Source: Deltaproteobacteria bacterium (GTDB taxonomy: Bacteria > Desulfobacterota > Syntrophia > Syntrophales > UBA2210). Taken from it: 16,593 bases of DNA. Location: positions 1 to 16,593 of the forward strand of contig JAFGSH010000123.1 in NCBI GenBank assembly GCA_016934695.1. The letters run 5' to 3'. Positions 1 through 7,258 of the stretch are shown piece by piece (position 1 is the stretch's first letter; every line of letters begins with the position of its first letter). The notes beneath the pieces were generated by a model. It was not told the origin of the DNA. It did no database searches and saw only the letters and a program-made list of their open reading frames with translations. The translations under genes were made by a program, and so were the position numbers.

Positions 1-1
1 C

Positions 2-40
2 TTGCTTTTGGAAAGGGCTTCGGATACGTACCTATCATGA
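2..40 (+). CDS. 3' end of an unidentified upstream gene (partial)
   Basis: The second forward frame is open from the window edge and closes at a TGA at 38-40. It encodes a tail ending in ERASDTYLS. The stop overlaps the ATG of the next gene at 37 in an ATGA arrangement, the same junction type seen at three other gene pairs in this window. This suggests the radical SAM gene is the downstream member of an operon. Only about twelve codons are visible, so the product cannot be named. All three forward frames are open here, so the call rests on the ATGA overlap alone. Confidence 0.3.
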   Translation: MLLERASDTYLS

Positions 41-1392
41 GCAAAAGGATCCTTCTCGTTAACCCCTGGATACACGACTTTGCAGCTTACGACCTCTGGG
101 CCGTACCGCTGGGACTCCTCTCCCTCGCCTCTATCCTGAGGGAAAACGGGTATGAGGTGGACATGATCGACTGCCTCAACCCCCTTGATTCGGCCCTAGG
201 CCGCGAAAAGGGCGGCAAACCCCCGAAGCGGAACGCTTCCGGGAGAGGAAATTTTTTCAAAGAGGAGATTCCAAAACCTTCGGCACTGAAGAATGTCTCC
301 AGGAAATACAGTCGGTACGGCATCCCTCCCCCCCTGTTCGAAGAGGAGCTGCGCGGCCTGCCCAGGCCGGATGTCGTCTTTGTGACATCGATGATGACCT
401 ACTGGTATCCTGGCGTTGTTGAAACGATAGGAGCCGTGCGCCGTGCTCTTCCCGATGTCCCCATCGTCCTGGGGGGCATCTACGCGACTCTCTGCACACA
501 ACACGCTAAAAGATATTCCGGTGCGGATATCGTGGCCCCCGGTGAAGGAGAGAGGAGCCTTCCGGAGATCCTGAAGGATCTCTTCAACGATACACTCTCC
601 TGCATACCGGATAGGGATGACCTCGACGCTTATCCCTATCCCGCCTTCGATCTTCTCTTACAGAGAAGACACGTTTCCATCGCGACCTCGAGGGGATGTC
701 CCTTCCGTTGTTCTTATTGTGCCTCACATCTGTTGAGCGGGGGATTCAGGGTCAGGGACCCCATGGCGGTTGTCGACGAAATCGCGTTCTGGAACCGGAG
801 ATTCGGGGTCAGGCACTTCTCCTTCTATGACGACGCCCTCCTCGTCGAATCGGAACGGCGCGCGATACCCATGCTGGAGGAGATCCTGAAACGGGGACTC
901 GACTGCGAGTTCCACTGTCCCAACGGTCTCCACTTGAGAGACATCGATCCATTTCTCGCCTCGCTAATGTTCAGGGCTGGCTTCAGGACGATCCGGTTCG
1001 GGTTCGAGACGGCAAGTGCCCGTCGGCAAGCCGACACGGGGGGCAAGGTGACCAACGAGGAGACGAAAAATGCGGTTGTCGCTCTCCTAAAAGCGGGGTA
1101 CCGGGGAGGTGACATCGGGCTGTATATCCTGTGCGGACTCCCGGGGCAGAGCCCCGACGAGGTACGCGACAGCATAGCCTTTGCCCGCTCATGCGGGGGC
1201 AGGTCCGTCATCACGGAATTCTCTCCCATACCGGGGACACCGATATGGGAAGAGGCCGTGGAGACTTCTCCCTATGATATAGAGAACGAGCCCCTCTATC
1301 ACAATAACACCCTTCTCCCCTGCCGCACGGAAGGATTCACGTACGAGATGTACGAGACATTAAAGGACCTGGCGAGACGCCCTCTTCCCTGA
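37..1392 (+). CDS. B12-binding-type radical SAM protein
   Basis: This is a 451-residue enzyme with the two-domain layout of the cobalamin-binding radical SAM superfamily. The N-terminal half (about 1-190) looks like a Rossmann-type B12-binding domain, with MSKRILLVNPW at the first strand, PLGLLSLASILRENGYEV at 24-41 and IVLGGIYAT at 143-151. The radical SAM core starts near 213 and carries CPFRCSYC, a CxxxCxxC cluster motif with C221, C225 and C228. I do not see the DxHxxG motif that supplies a lower cobalt ligand, so cobalamin, if bound, would probably be base-off/His-off. A basic stretch at about 55-95 lies between the first Rossmann unit and the rest. The substrate is unknown; family members perform methylations, ring formations and other radical chemistry. 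The start is the ATG overlapping the previous stop; the frame is open upstream, so a longer form is possible but unlikely. Confidence 0.85.
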   Translation: MSKRILLVNPWIHDFAAYDLWAVPLGLLSLASILRENGYEVDMIDCLNPLDSALGREKGGKPPKRNASGRGNFFKEEIPKPSALKNVSRKYSRYGIPPPLFEEELRGLPRPDVVFVTSMMTYWYPGVVETIGAVRRALPDVPIVLGGIYATLCTQHAKRYSGADIVAPGEGERSLPEILKDLFNDTLSCIPDRDDLDAYPYPAFDLLLQRRHVSIATSRGCPFRCSYCASHLLSGGFRVRDPMAVVDEIAFWNRRFGVRHFSFYDDALLVESERRAIPMLEEILKRGLDCEFHCPNGLHLRDIDPFLASLMFRAGFRTIRFGFETASARRQADTGGKVTNEETKNAVVALLKAGYRGGDIGLYILCGLPGQSPDEVRDSIAFARSCGGRSVITEFSPIPGTPIWEEAVETSPYDIENEPLYHNNTLLPCRTEGFTYEMYETLKDLARRPLP

Positions 1393-1427
1393 CCGTGCAT
1401 CGGATAACCGAATTGAGACAGGCACGG
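1393..1427 (+). other. Nested inverted repeat 3' of the radical SAM gene
   Basis: Directly after the stop codon, CCGTGC (1393-1398) can pair with GCACGG (1422-1427). Inside this, TCGG (1400-1403) pairs with CCGA (1408-1411) around an ATAA loop. No T-run follows, so this is not a canonical intrinsic terminator. It could be an mRNA 3'-end stabilising or processing structure. The rest of the gap to 1500 holds nothing I can call. Confidence 0.4.
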
Positions 1428-1500
1428 ATTGCCTTGAAGAATCGCCATAAATGATGTTAGAGTATCCGGTAAGTCCACGGGTAGAAATGCGGAGCGTGAT

Positions 1501-1728
1501 GTGAACACATTGTTTTGGTGGGTATCGAAAGTTTTTATAGGAATGGTTTCCCTCTTTTTCTTTGTACGGGGCATCAATGTTCTCATATCTTCGTACACTC
1601 TTACCAACCCCCTTGAATTCATCATGTATTTCTTTTCATCAAGCATGCTCATCCTGGTAAGCCTGGTGGGAATCATCTATTCCGTCTTCAGGGTTTTAAG
1701 GAGGATCAAGGGGGAGACGGCGCGATGA
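1501..1728 (+). CDS. Small two-helix membrane protein, unknown function
   Basis: This is a 75-residue protein with two hydrophobic segments, about residues 4-30 and 39-64, and a basic C-terminal tail (RVLRRIKGETAR) that should face the cytoplasm. I do not recognise the family. The start is GTG at 1501, supported by GGAG at 1491-1494 with a 6-base spacer. An ATG two bases earlier is out of frame and stops at once. The gene is visibly more T-rich than its neighbours, as expected for a Phe/Val/Leu-rich membrane protein. Its TGA overlaps the ATG of the M16 peptidase gene (ATGA at 1725-1728), so the two are probably translationally coupled. This points to a role linked to the exported peptidases, such as an inner-membrane partner, but that is inference. 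Confidence 0.7.
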   Translation: MNTLFWWVSKVFIGMVSLFFFVRGINVLISSYTLTNPLEFIMYFFSSSMLILVSLVGIIYSVFRVLRRIKGETAR

Positions 1729-3248
1729 CTCCCGCCACACACGCAAGGGGGACCTCTCTCAAGGTCCTCCTGTTCGCAGGCATTCTTGTTCTCCTTTTGT
1801 CCTGCGCGATCGCACGGCCCTGCGTTGCGTATGATCTGGCAGGCAAGGTCAAGGAGTTTGCGCTCGAGAACGGCCTCAAGGTACTGATCGTCGAGCGGCA
1901 TACCGGACCGACCGTGGCCCTGTACATCAGCCACCCCACCGGAGCGATAGACGACAAGGCCGGCTGTACGGGAACCGCGCATTTTCTCGAACACCTGCGC
2001 TTCAAGGGGACAGAGACCATCGGGACACGTAACTTTGATGAAGAAAAAGAGATCCTTCAAAAGATCTGCAAGGCGGGAGATGCCCTCGATCATGAACTGA
2101 TAAAAGGGGATGAGGTCGACAAGGAAACGATACGTGAACTTCGCAAGCGTCTCGAATCCCTGCAGACGGAGGCTGACAAGTGGAGCATCCCGGGGGAGAT
2201 AGACCGCCTGTACACGGAACATGGCGGGGGGGCTCTCAATGCCTTTACCGGTCAGGACATTACCACCTACCACGTGAGCCTGCCGTCCAACAAAGTAGAG
2301 CTGTGGGCGCGCATTGAATCGGACAGGCTGGCAAATCCCGTTTTCCGCGAATTTTACTCGGAACGGAACGTGATTATCGAGGAGCGCAGGCAGAGGGTAG
2401 CCTCCGATCCCGGCGGAAAGCTCAGGGAGCAGTTTCTGGCTGCAGCCTTTACGGCTCACCCTTACCGGCGACCGATACTCGGGTGGCCCTCGGACATGCG
2501 TTATCTGGACTTCGATTGCATGTCGCAATTCTTTACGACCCATTACACACCCGACAATACCATCATCACTGTCGTGGGGGATATATCGCCGGAAGGCGTC
2601 ATGGAGATCATACGACGCTACTTCGGTCCCCTCCCCGGCCGCCCGGCGCCGCTGCGGCGCGTTACGGAAGAACCCCCGCAGACGGGAGAAAGGCGGGTGA
2701 CGGTAACCTTCGACGCCGCTCCCCGCCTTATTATCGGGTATCACAAACCCACCCTTCCCTCGTTCGATGACTGTGTCTTCGATGTCATCGACACGATCCT
2801 CTCCGAGGGAAGGACATCAAGGCTTTTCAAGGTGCTGGTGAAGGAAAGGGGGATCGCGGCCGACGTAAGAACAGCGAACGGATACCCGGGCGCCCGCTAT
2901 CCGAATCTCTTCGTCATATTCGCACAGCCGGTATCCCCCCATACCACGGAGGGATTGGAGAGCGCGATCTATGAGGAACTGGACCGCTTGAAGAGGGAGC
3001 CGGTGGAGGCGAAGGAACTCGAAAAGGCGAAGAACCGGCTGAAGGCCGACCTCCTGAGGGGTATGTCCACGAACTCAGGTCTCGCCGGGATGCTCTCCTA
3101 CTACGAAACTGTGGCGGGGGACTGGCGGTATATCTCGCAATTCCTCGATCTCCTGGAAAAGGTTACCCCGCAGGATGTCATGGGGGCCGCACAGAAATAC
3201 CTGACCCGCGATAACCGGACGGTGGCCACCCTGGTGAAAGACGAATGA
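1725..3248 (+). CDS. Exported M16 family zinc metallopeptidase (catalytic subunit)
   Basis: This 507-residue M16 (pitrilysin/processing-peptidase type) protein should cleave peptides or unfolded segments outside the inner membrane. Residues 12-32 form a hydrophobic export signal. Cleavage near CVA-YD is likely; an LLSC sequence at 24-27 is only a weak lipobox. The inverted zinc motif HFLEH is at 86-90 (H86, E89, H90), and the third ligand is probably E219 in NVIIEERRQ. Between them lies a charged, probably helical insertion (about 104-155) rich in Lys and Glu, followed by GGGALNAFTGQDITTYHV, a typical M16 substrate-binding region. The C-terminal half has the second M16 domain (about 232-430). 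The start is set by the ATGA overlap with the small membrane protein and GGGGAG at 1711-1716. Its own stop overlaps the next gene, which encodes an inactive homologue, so a two-subunit enzyme is expected. Confidence 0.9.
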   Translation: MTPATHARGTSLKVLLFAGILVLLLSCAIARPCVAYDLAGKVKEFALENGLKVLIVERHTGPTVALYISHPTGAIDDKAGCTGTAHFLEHLRFKGTETIGTRNFDEEKEILQKICKAGDALDHELIKGDEVDKETIRELRKRLESLQTEADKWSIPGEIDRLYTEHGGGALNAFTGQDITTYHVSLPSNKVELWARIESDRLANPVFREFYSERNVIIEERRQRVASDPGGKLREQFLAAAFTAHPYRRPILGWPSDMRYLDFDCMSQFFTTHYTPDNTIITVVGDISPEGVMEIIRRYFGPLPGRPAPLRRVTEEPPQTGERRVTVTFDAAPRLIIGYHKPTLPSFDDCVFDVIDTILSEGRTSRLFKVLVKERGIAADVRTANGYPGARYPNLFVIFAQPVSPHTTEGLESAIYEELDRLKREPVEAKELEKAKNRLKADLLRGMSTNSGLAGMLSYYETVAGDWRYISQFLDLLEKVTPQDVMGAAQKYLTRDNRTVATLVKDE

Positions 3249-4657
3249 AGAGACGTGCTTTTTACTCGATATTCCTCATTGTTATCCTCACATCGTGCGC
3301 GTGGCAGGCGGCGGCGATGGGGGATCCGGACGACATCATATACCCTCCCCTTTCCTTCGAACCTCCGAAGGCCCAGAGAGTCGCACTTGAGAACGGGATC
3401 ATCCTGTACCTGCTGGAGGATCACGTGCTCCCCCTGGTGACCCTCTCCGCCGTCGTGAGGACAGGTTCCTTCTACGACCCTCCCGGGAAAGAGGGGTTGG
3501 CGGAATTGACAGGGACCGTCATGCGCACCGGAGGAATCCGGTCGATGACAGGGGATCACGTTGATGAGGCACTGGATTATATCGCCGCCGATCTTACCGT
3601 CTCAGTGGCGACGGAGTCGTGCACCCTCTCCCTCTCCGTTCTCGAAGAGAACATCGAGAAGGGACTGGAGATCTTTTCCGAGATACTGATGAACCCGGTC
3701 TTCGCGGAGAAAAAGGTCGCACTGGCAAAGTCCCTCGAAATGGAGGCGCTCAGAAGGATCCGCGATAATCCCCAGCAGGCTGCCTTCCGGGAGTTCCGGA
3801 GACTGATCTATCCCGGTGATCCCCGGGGACGCCTCTCAACCATCGAATCGGTCGAGAGGGTGGAACGAGACGATATGCTGGCCTTTCACCGGCGATTCTT
3901 TCACCCCTCCAACACGATGATCGCCGTATCGGGCGATATACAGAGCAGGGCGCTGATTGAGAAGATAGGGTCATGCCTGGGGGGATGGGGCGGACCGGGA
4001 AAAACAAAAGAAACCCCTCCGCCGCCGACACCTGCAGAGTCATCTCTGGATTACTTCTACAAAGACACGCCCCAGTCCGTCATACTGGTGGGATACCACG
4101 CCCCCGGCAAGAAGAATCCCGATTTTTATCCCTTTGAGGTGCTCGATTTCATCATCGGGAGCGGCGGGTTCCGCTCGCGTGTCTTCGGCGAGGTACGGAA
4201 CAGGCTGGGTCTGGCTTACAGCGCCGGGAGTTTCTATTCCTCACGCCCCATTTACGGGATCTTCGCCATCTACGCGATAGTAAACGCATCCTCCACTCTG
4301 GAGGCCCTCTCCGCCGTGACCGGAATCCTGGATGAGGCAAAAAGTACAGGGGTGAAACCTGAAGAACTGGCATGGGCAAAGGAATCGATTATCAACAATT
4401 TCATCTTTTCCTTTGCAACACCGGATCGGATAGTCACGGAACAGGCGATGCTGGAATACGACGGATTGCCTGATAATTTCTTGACAACGTACAAAAATAA
4501 TATAGAGAAAGTAAAATTAGCCGATATAAGAGATGTCGCATCGCGGTATCTCTCAGAAGAAAACAGGGTTGTGCTTGTCCTTGGTGACAGGAAAAGATTC
4601 GACACCCCCCTCTCATCCTTCGGTGATTTTCACGTGACAGAGAAGGACGGGCGGTAA
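3245..4657 (+). CDS. Exported M16 homologue lacking the zinc motif (non-catalytic subunit), probable lipoprotein
   Basis: This 470-residue protein has the M16 fold but no HxxEH. The corresponding stretch reads GLAELTGTVMRTGG (about 84-97), so it should not bind catalytic zinc. Its C-terminal domain keeps RNRLGLAYSAGSFY, which contains the Arg and Tyr positions that the non-catalytic member of paired bacterial M16 enzymes contributes to the partner's active site. The N-terminus MKRRAFYSIFLIVILTSC has a signal peptide ending in a good lipobox (L-T-S-C18), so lipid anchoring is likely; signal peptidase I cleavage after AAA is the alternative. The ATG at 3245 overlaps the stop of the active subunit, which favours 1:1 synthesis. 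The pair probably forms a heterodimer comparable to known two-gene bacterial M16B peptidases. Confidence 0.88.
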   Translation: MKRRAFYSIFLIVILTSCAWQAAAMGDPDDIIYPPLSFEPPKAQRVALENGIILYLLEDHVLPLVTLSAVVRTGSFYDPPGKEGLAELTGTVMRTGGIRSMTGDHVDEALDYIAADLTVSVATESCTLSLSVLEENIEKGLEIFSEILMNPVFAEKKVALAKSLEMEALRRIRDNPQQAAFREFRRLIYPGDPRGRLSTIESVERVERDDMLAFHRRFFHPSNTMIAVSGDIQSRALIEKIGSCLGGWGGPGKTKETPPPPTPAESSLDYFYKDTPQSVILVGYHAPGKKNPDFYPFEVLDFIIGSGGFRSRVFGEVRNRLGLAYSAGSFYSSRPIYGIFAIYAIVNASSTLEALSAVTGILDEAKSTGVKPEELAWAKESIINNFIFSFATPDRIVTEQAMLEYDGLPDNFLTTYKNNIEKVKLADIRDVASRYLSEENRVVLVLGDRKRFDTPLSSFGDFHVTEKDGR

Positions 4658-4672
4658 TGCAAGAGGTACATC

Positions 4673-5929
4673 GTGGCCGGCGAACAGATCTTTGAGCGGA
4701 TCAGCAAACGGATAGACTCGTACGAGAGCGAGATGGTAGCGCTCCAGATCGGTCTAACGGCCATACCGGCGCTGGCACCCGAGAACGGCGGGAACGGCGA
4801 ATACAAAAAGGCCCGTTATCTTGCGGAACGTCTCGCACAGATGGGGTTTCAGGCCGTCAGGACGTTCGACGCGCCGGACCACAGGGTCGCCTATAACCGC
4901 CGCCCCAATATCATCGTCACCATCCCCGGGAATAACCGGGGAAGAACCGTCTGGATCATCACACATATGGACGTTGTTCCCCCGGGAGAGCCGTCTTTGT
5001 GGGATCGCGATCCGTACCAGGGATATGTGGAAGAAGGAAAGATATACGGGAGGGGGACGGAGGACAACCAGCAGGACCTCGTTGCATCCATCTTCGCGGC
5101 AAAGGCCCTCCTCGACGAAGGCGTGAGACCCGCTTTTTCGGTGGGACTTGCCTTCGTGGCCGACGAGGAGACATCGAGCAAGAAGGGCCTCGGCCATCTC
5201 CTCGAGATGAAGAAGAAGCTCTTTAAAAAGGACGACATCATCGTCGTTCCCGACTTCGGCAACGAAGAGGGATCGATCATCGAGGTGGCGGAAAAGAGCC
5301 TGTTGTGGCTGCGCTTCAGGACGGTCGGGATGCAGTGCCACGCGAGTGAGCCGTCGCGGGGGAGAAATGCCTTCGCCGCCGCGTCACACCTCGTCGCACG
5401 GCTGGGGGACCTGTATCGGATCTTTGACAGGACAGACCCGCTCTACCGTCCCGCGACAAGCACCTTCGAACCCACGAAAAAAGAGGCAAATGTCCCTAAT
5501 ATCAACACCATACCCGGGGACGACGTCTTCTACCTCGACTGCCGCATCCTCCCCGGATACGATCTCGTAGAGGTCATGTCGAGGATACGCGCTCTGGCCG
5601 ATGGTGTGGAAGAGGCCTTCGACGTCTCCATAGATGTCGTCCCGGTGCAGGTCGTGGAGGCGCCTCCGCCTACGGACCGAGAAGCACCGGTTGTAAAGTC
5701 CCTTACGGCTGCGATACGGGAGGTCTACGGGGTACACGCCCTCCCCGGCGGGATCGGGGGCGGTACCGTGGCGGCCCATCTCAGGGAGCACGGCTACCCC
5801 GTCGCGGTGTGGAGCAGGCTGGGGGGGATGGCGCACCAGCCGAACGAATACTGTCTCATATCGAATATGATGGGAAACGCCAAGGTGTTCGCCCACCTCT
5901 TCCTGGGGCGGACGGAAGAAAACACTTAA
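4673..5929 (+). CDS. M20 family metallopeptidase / amidohydrolase (ArgE/DapE/ACY1-like)
   Basis: This 418-residue cytoplasmic di-zinc hydrolase releases amino acids from peptides or N-acyl amino acids; the exact substrate cannot be read. Visible M20 metal and catalytic residues are H98 and D100 in THMDVVPPGE, D131 in GRGTEDNQQ, E165/E166 in ADEETSS, D194 in VVPDFGNEEG and H388 in GGMAHQPNEY. The lid/dimerisation domain (about 208-320) includes CHASEPSRGRNAF, where H223 would reach across the dimer. The start is GTG at 4673 with AAGAGGT at 4661-4667. An ATG at 4657 overlapping the previous stop is out of frame and ends after 12 codons. The gene sits 15 bases behind the M16 pair, so it may take over peptide breakdown inside the cell. 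Family names such as succinyl-diaminopimelate desuccinylase are often over-applied here. Confidence 0.87.
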   Translation: MAGEQIFERISKRIDSYESEMVALQIGLTAIPALAPENGGNGEYKKARYLAERLAQMGFQAVRTFDAPDHRVAYNRRPNIIVTIPGNNRGRTVWIITHMDVVPPGEPSLWDRDPYQGYVEEGKIYGRGTEDNQQDLVASIFAAKALLDEGVRPAFSVGLAFVADEETSSKKGLGHLLEMKKKLFKKDDIIVVPDFGNEEGSIIEVAEKSLLWLRFRTVGMQCHASEPSRGRNAFAAASHLVARLGDLYRIFDRTDPLYRPATSTFEPTKKEANVPNINTIPGDDVFYLDCRILPGYDLVEVMSRIRALADGVEEAFDVSIDVVPVQVVEAPPPTDREAPVVKSLTAAIREVYGVHALPGGIGGGTVAAHLREHGYPVAVWSRLGGMAHQPNEYCLISNMMGNAKVFAHLFLGRTEENT

Positions 5930-5946
5930 CGGATAAGGAGGAACGA

Positions 5947-6453
5947 ATGCAACAGCCGAACGTTTCAGGAAACGCGCTGGGCGTGGTCATTCTCGTAAAG
6001 GACGGCCGGTTCCTGGCGGATATGAGGGAAGCCCTGAAAAATGATTCCGAGATGAGGGTCGTCGGGGAGCGCACGGACCTGTCCGGGGCACGGGCTCTCC
6101 TTACAGAAGAGATCAATGAGCCGCCCGATATCATCGTTGCCGGCCTTGACCTCCTCAAAGAAGCGGTTGCCAGTGATGTCTCGACACTTATGAGCTTGAA
6201 GGAAAAAATGCCGGGGGCAAAACTGATCGTCGCCAGCGAGCGATACGCGGATGAAGAGATATTCCGCATGATACAGGAGGGGATACGGGGGTTCTTTCTC
6301 AAAGGAACGCCCCCAGAGCTGATCACACGATGCATACGGGTGGTACTCTCCGGTGGAATATGGATGGACAATTCGTTTATCGCCCGGATCTTCGAAGAGG
6401 TGTCGCACCGCAACGAGGAGGCGGGAATGCGGGACAGTGTATCGGGTAATTGA
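5947..6453 (+). CDS. Response-regulator-like receiver-only protein lacking the phosphoacceptor Asp
   Basis: This 168-residue protein is a CheY-like receiver domain related to the NarL/LuxR group but without a DNA-binding domain. The strand that normally ends in the phosphorylated Asp reads PDIIVAGLDL, with G66 at that position. The N-terminal acidic pocket is also reduced (ILVKDGRF). The conserved lysine near the end remains as K119 in GFFLKG, and S97 takes the usual Thr/Ser position. Phosphorylation-based switching is therefore unlikely. The sequence ends (about 145-168) where the linker to a LuxR domain would begin. The start is ATG 5947, with AAGGAGG at 5935-5941 and a 5-base spacer; the longer open frame from 5809 lies inside the M20 gene and is rejected. 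The next gene is a close paralogue 10 bases downstream, so this may be a heterodimer partner or antagonist of it. Confidence 0.83.
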   Translation: MQQPNVSGNALGVVILVKDGRFLADMREALKNDSEMRVVGERTDLSGARALLTEEINEPPDIIVAGLDLLKEAVASDVSTLMSLKEKMPGAKLIVASERYADEEIFRMIQEGIRGFFLKGTPPELITRCIRVVLSGGIWMDNSFIARIFEEVSHRNEEAGMRDSVSGN

Positions 6454-6463
6454 GGAGGTTCTT

Positions 6464-7198
6464 ATGGAAAACAGTGCAAGAGATACGATACGGATCGTCA
6501 TCTTTGACGGGGACACCACCTTCGTCGACAGTCTGAAAAAGACGATCGCCGCCGCCGCCGATATCCGGGTCGTCGATGTACGCGGGGATATCGACAGCGC
6601 CAAGGCTTTCGTCCTCGGGGTCCGGGAGCGGATCGACCTGATCCTTGTCAGCTTCAATATACTTAAAGAAGTAGTTGCTTCGGACATGGGAACGCTCGTA
6701 AAGCTGAAGGAGAATCTCCCCGAGACCAGGGTCGTCGTCATGGGAGAGCGGTATGTCGAAGAAGAGATATTCCGCATGGTGGAGCAGGGAATCAAGGGAT
6801 TCTTCGTCAAGGGGGATATCTCATCGGATTTCATCATCAAATGCGTGCGGGTCGTTGCGCAGGGACAGGTATGGATGGACGCGAATCTCGTCAACAGGGT
6901 GTTTGAGGAGTTTTCTCATTACTACGCTCAAGCCGAGGGGAAGCTCAGATCGCCCTCTCACGAGGAGACCGACCGCCTGGCCCTTCTCACAAAGAGGGAG
7001 ATGGAACTCCTGGAACTTGTCTCCATGAGCCTGAAAAACGACGAGATAGCGGAACGCCTCTTCATCAGCACCAAGACGGTGAAGACCCATATACGGAACA
7101 TCTTCGAAAAATTGGGGTCCAGAAACAGGGTGGACGCGACGCTTCTCTACATCGGAGCATCGAAGAGGCGGCCGCAAGTCGCACAACTGGAACACTGA
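6464..7198 (+). CDS. NarL/LuxR-type response regulator with a degenerate receiver domain
   Basis: This is a 244-residue transcription regulator. The receiver-like domain (about 8-140) resembles the preceding protein, but the phosphoacceptor position in DLILVSFNIL holds S63 instead of Asp. The acidic pocket is partial (IFDGD) and K116 is kept in GFFVKGD. A complete LuxR/GerE helix-turn-helix follows at about 173-235, with LTKREMELLELV, NDEIAERLFIS and TKTVKTHIRNIFEKLG. It probably binds DNA as a dimer, with control by ligand, partner protein or abundance rather than by a kinase. No histidine kinase is visible in the window. The start is ATG 6464 with AGGAGG at 6453-6458; a longer frame from 6353 overlaps the previous gene and is rejected. 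It shares GAAGAGATATTCCGCATG (6761-6778) with 6253-6270 in the upstream paralogue. Confidence 0.87.
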   Translation: MENSARDTIRIVIFDGDTTFVDSLKKTIAAAADIRVVDVRGDIDSAKAFVLGVRERIDLILVSFNILKEVVASDMGTLVKLKENLPETRVVVMGERYVEEEIFRMVEQGIKGFFVKGDISSDFIIKCVRVVAQGQVWMDANLVNRVFEEFSHYYAQAEGKLRSPSHEETDRLALLTKREMELLELVSMSLKNDEIAERLFISTKTVKTHIRNIFEKLGSRNRVDATLLYIGASKRRPQVAQLEH

Positions 7199-7217
7199 GG
7201 GGTACGAACGGCAACGA

Positions 7218-7258
7218 CGCACGGCAGGCACTACCATCATGACGCGGTCATCCGTGCG
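7218..7258. terminator. Nested hairpin at a convergent gene junction (possible bidirectional terminator)
   Basis: CGCACGG (7218-7224) pairs with CCGTGCG (7252-7258). Inside, ATGAC (7239-7243) pairs with GTCAT (7247-7251) around a 3-base loop. The structure lies between the plus-strand regulator and the minus-strand rsmA gene and reaches into the last rsmA codons. Being symmetric, it would form in transcripts from either side. There is no T-run on either strand, so canonical Rho-independent termination is doubtful. Confidence 0.35.

Noticed and set aside
1451..1504. A 17-codon open frame (MMLEYPVSPRVEMRSVM) just before the small membrane protein gene, as a possible leader or peptide precursor
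   Set aside because: It has no ribosome-binding site and no recognisable leader or core. Its stop overlap with the GTG at 1501 can arise by chance.
1677..2744. 355-codon open frame on the minus strand opposite the active M16 peptidase
   Set aside because: Low-complexity, Arg/Pro-rich translation without family features. It is an antisense shadow caused by GC-rich codon use.
37..4657. Radical SAM gene plus M16 peptidases as a ribosomally made peptide (PQQ-like) cluster
   Set aside because: No precursor peptide, no recognition-element protein and no SPASM-type cysteine tail are seen. The M16 pair is exported, and a 108-base gap separates it from the radical SAM gene.
4657..4695. TAATG restart giving a 12-codon frame between the second M16 and the M20 gene
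   Set aside because: The frame stops quickly and is out of register with the M20 protein, which has its own AAGAGGT and GTG at 4673.
5809..5946. Upstream extension of the first receiver protein
   Set aside because: It lies within the M20 coding sequence, reads as non-homologous residues, and a much better ribosome-binding site sits at 5935-5941.
5965..6894. 309-codon minus-strand open frame spanning both regulator genes
   Set aside because: Ser/Thr/Arg-rich translation that mirrors the duplicated forward genes; no motif and no ribosome-binding site.
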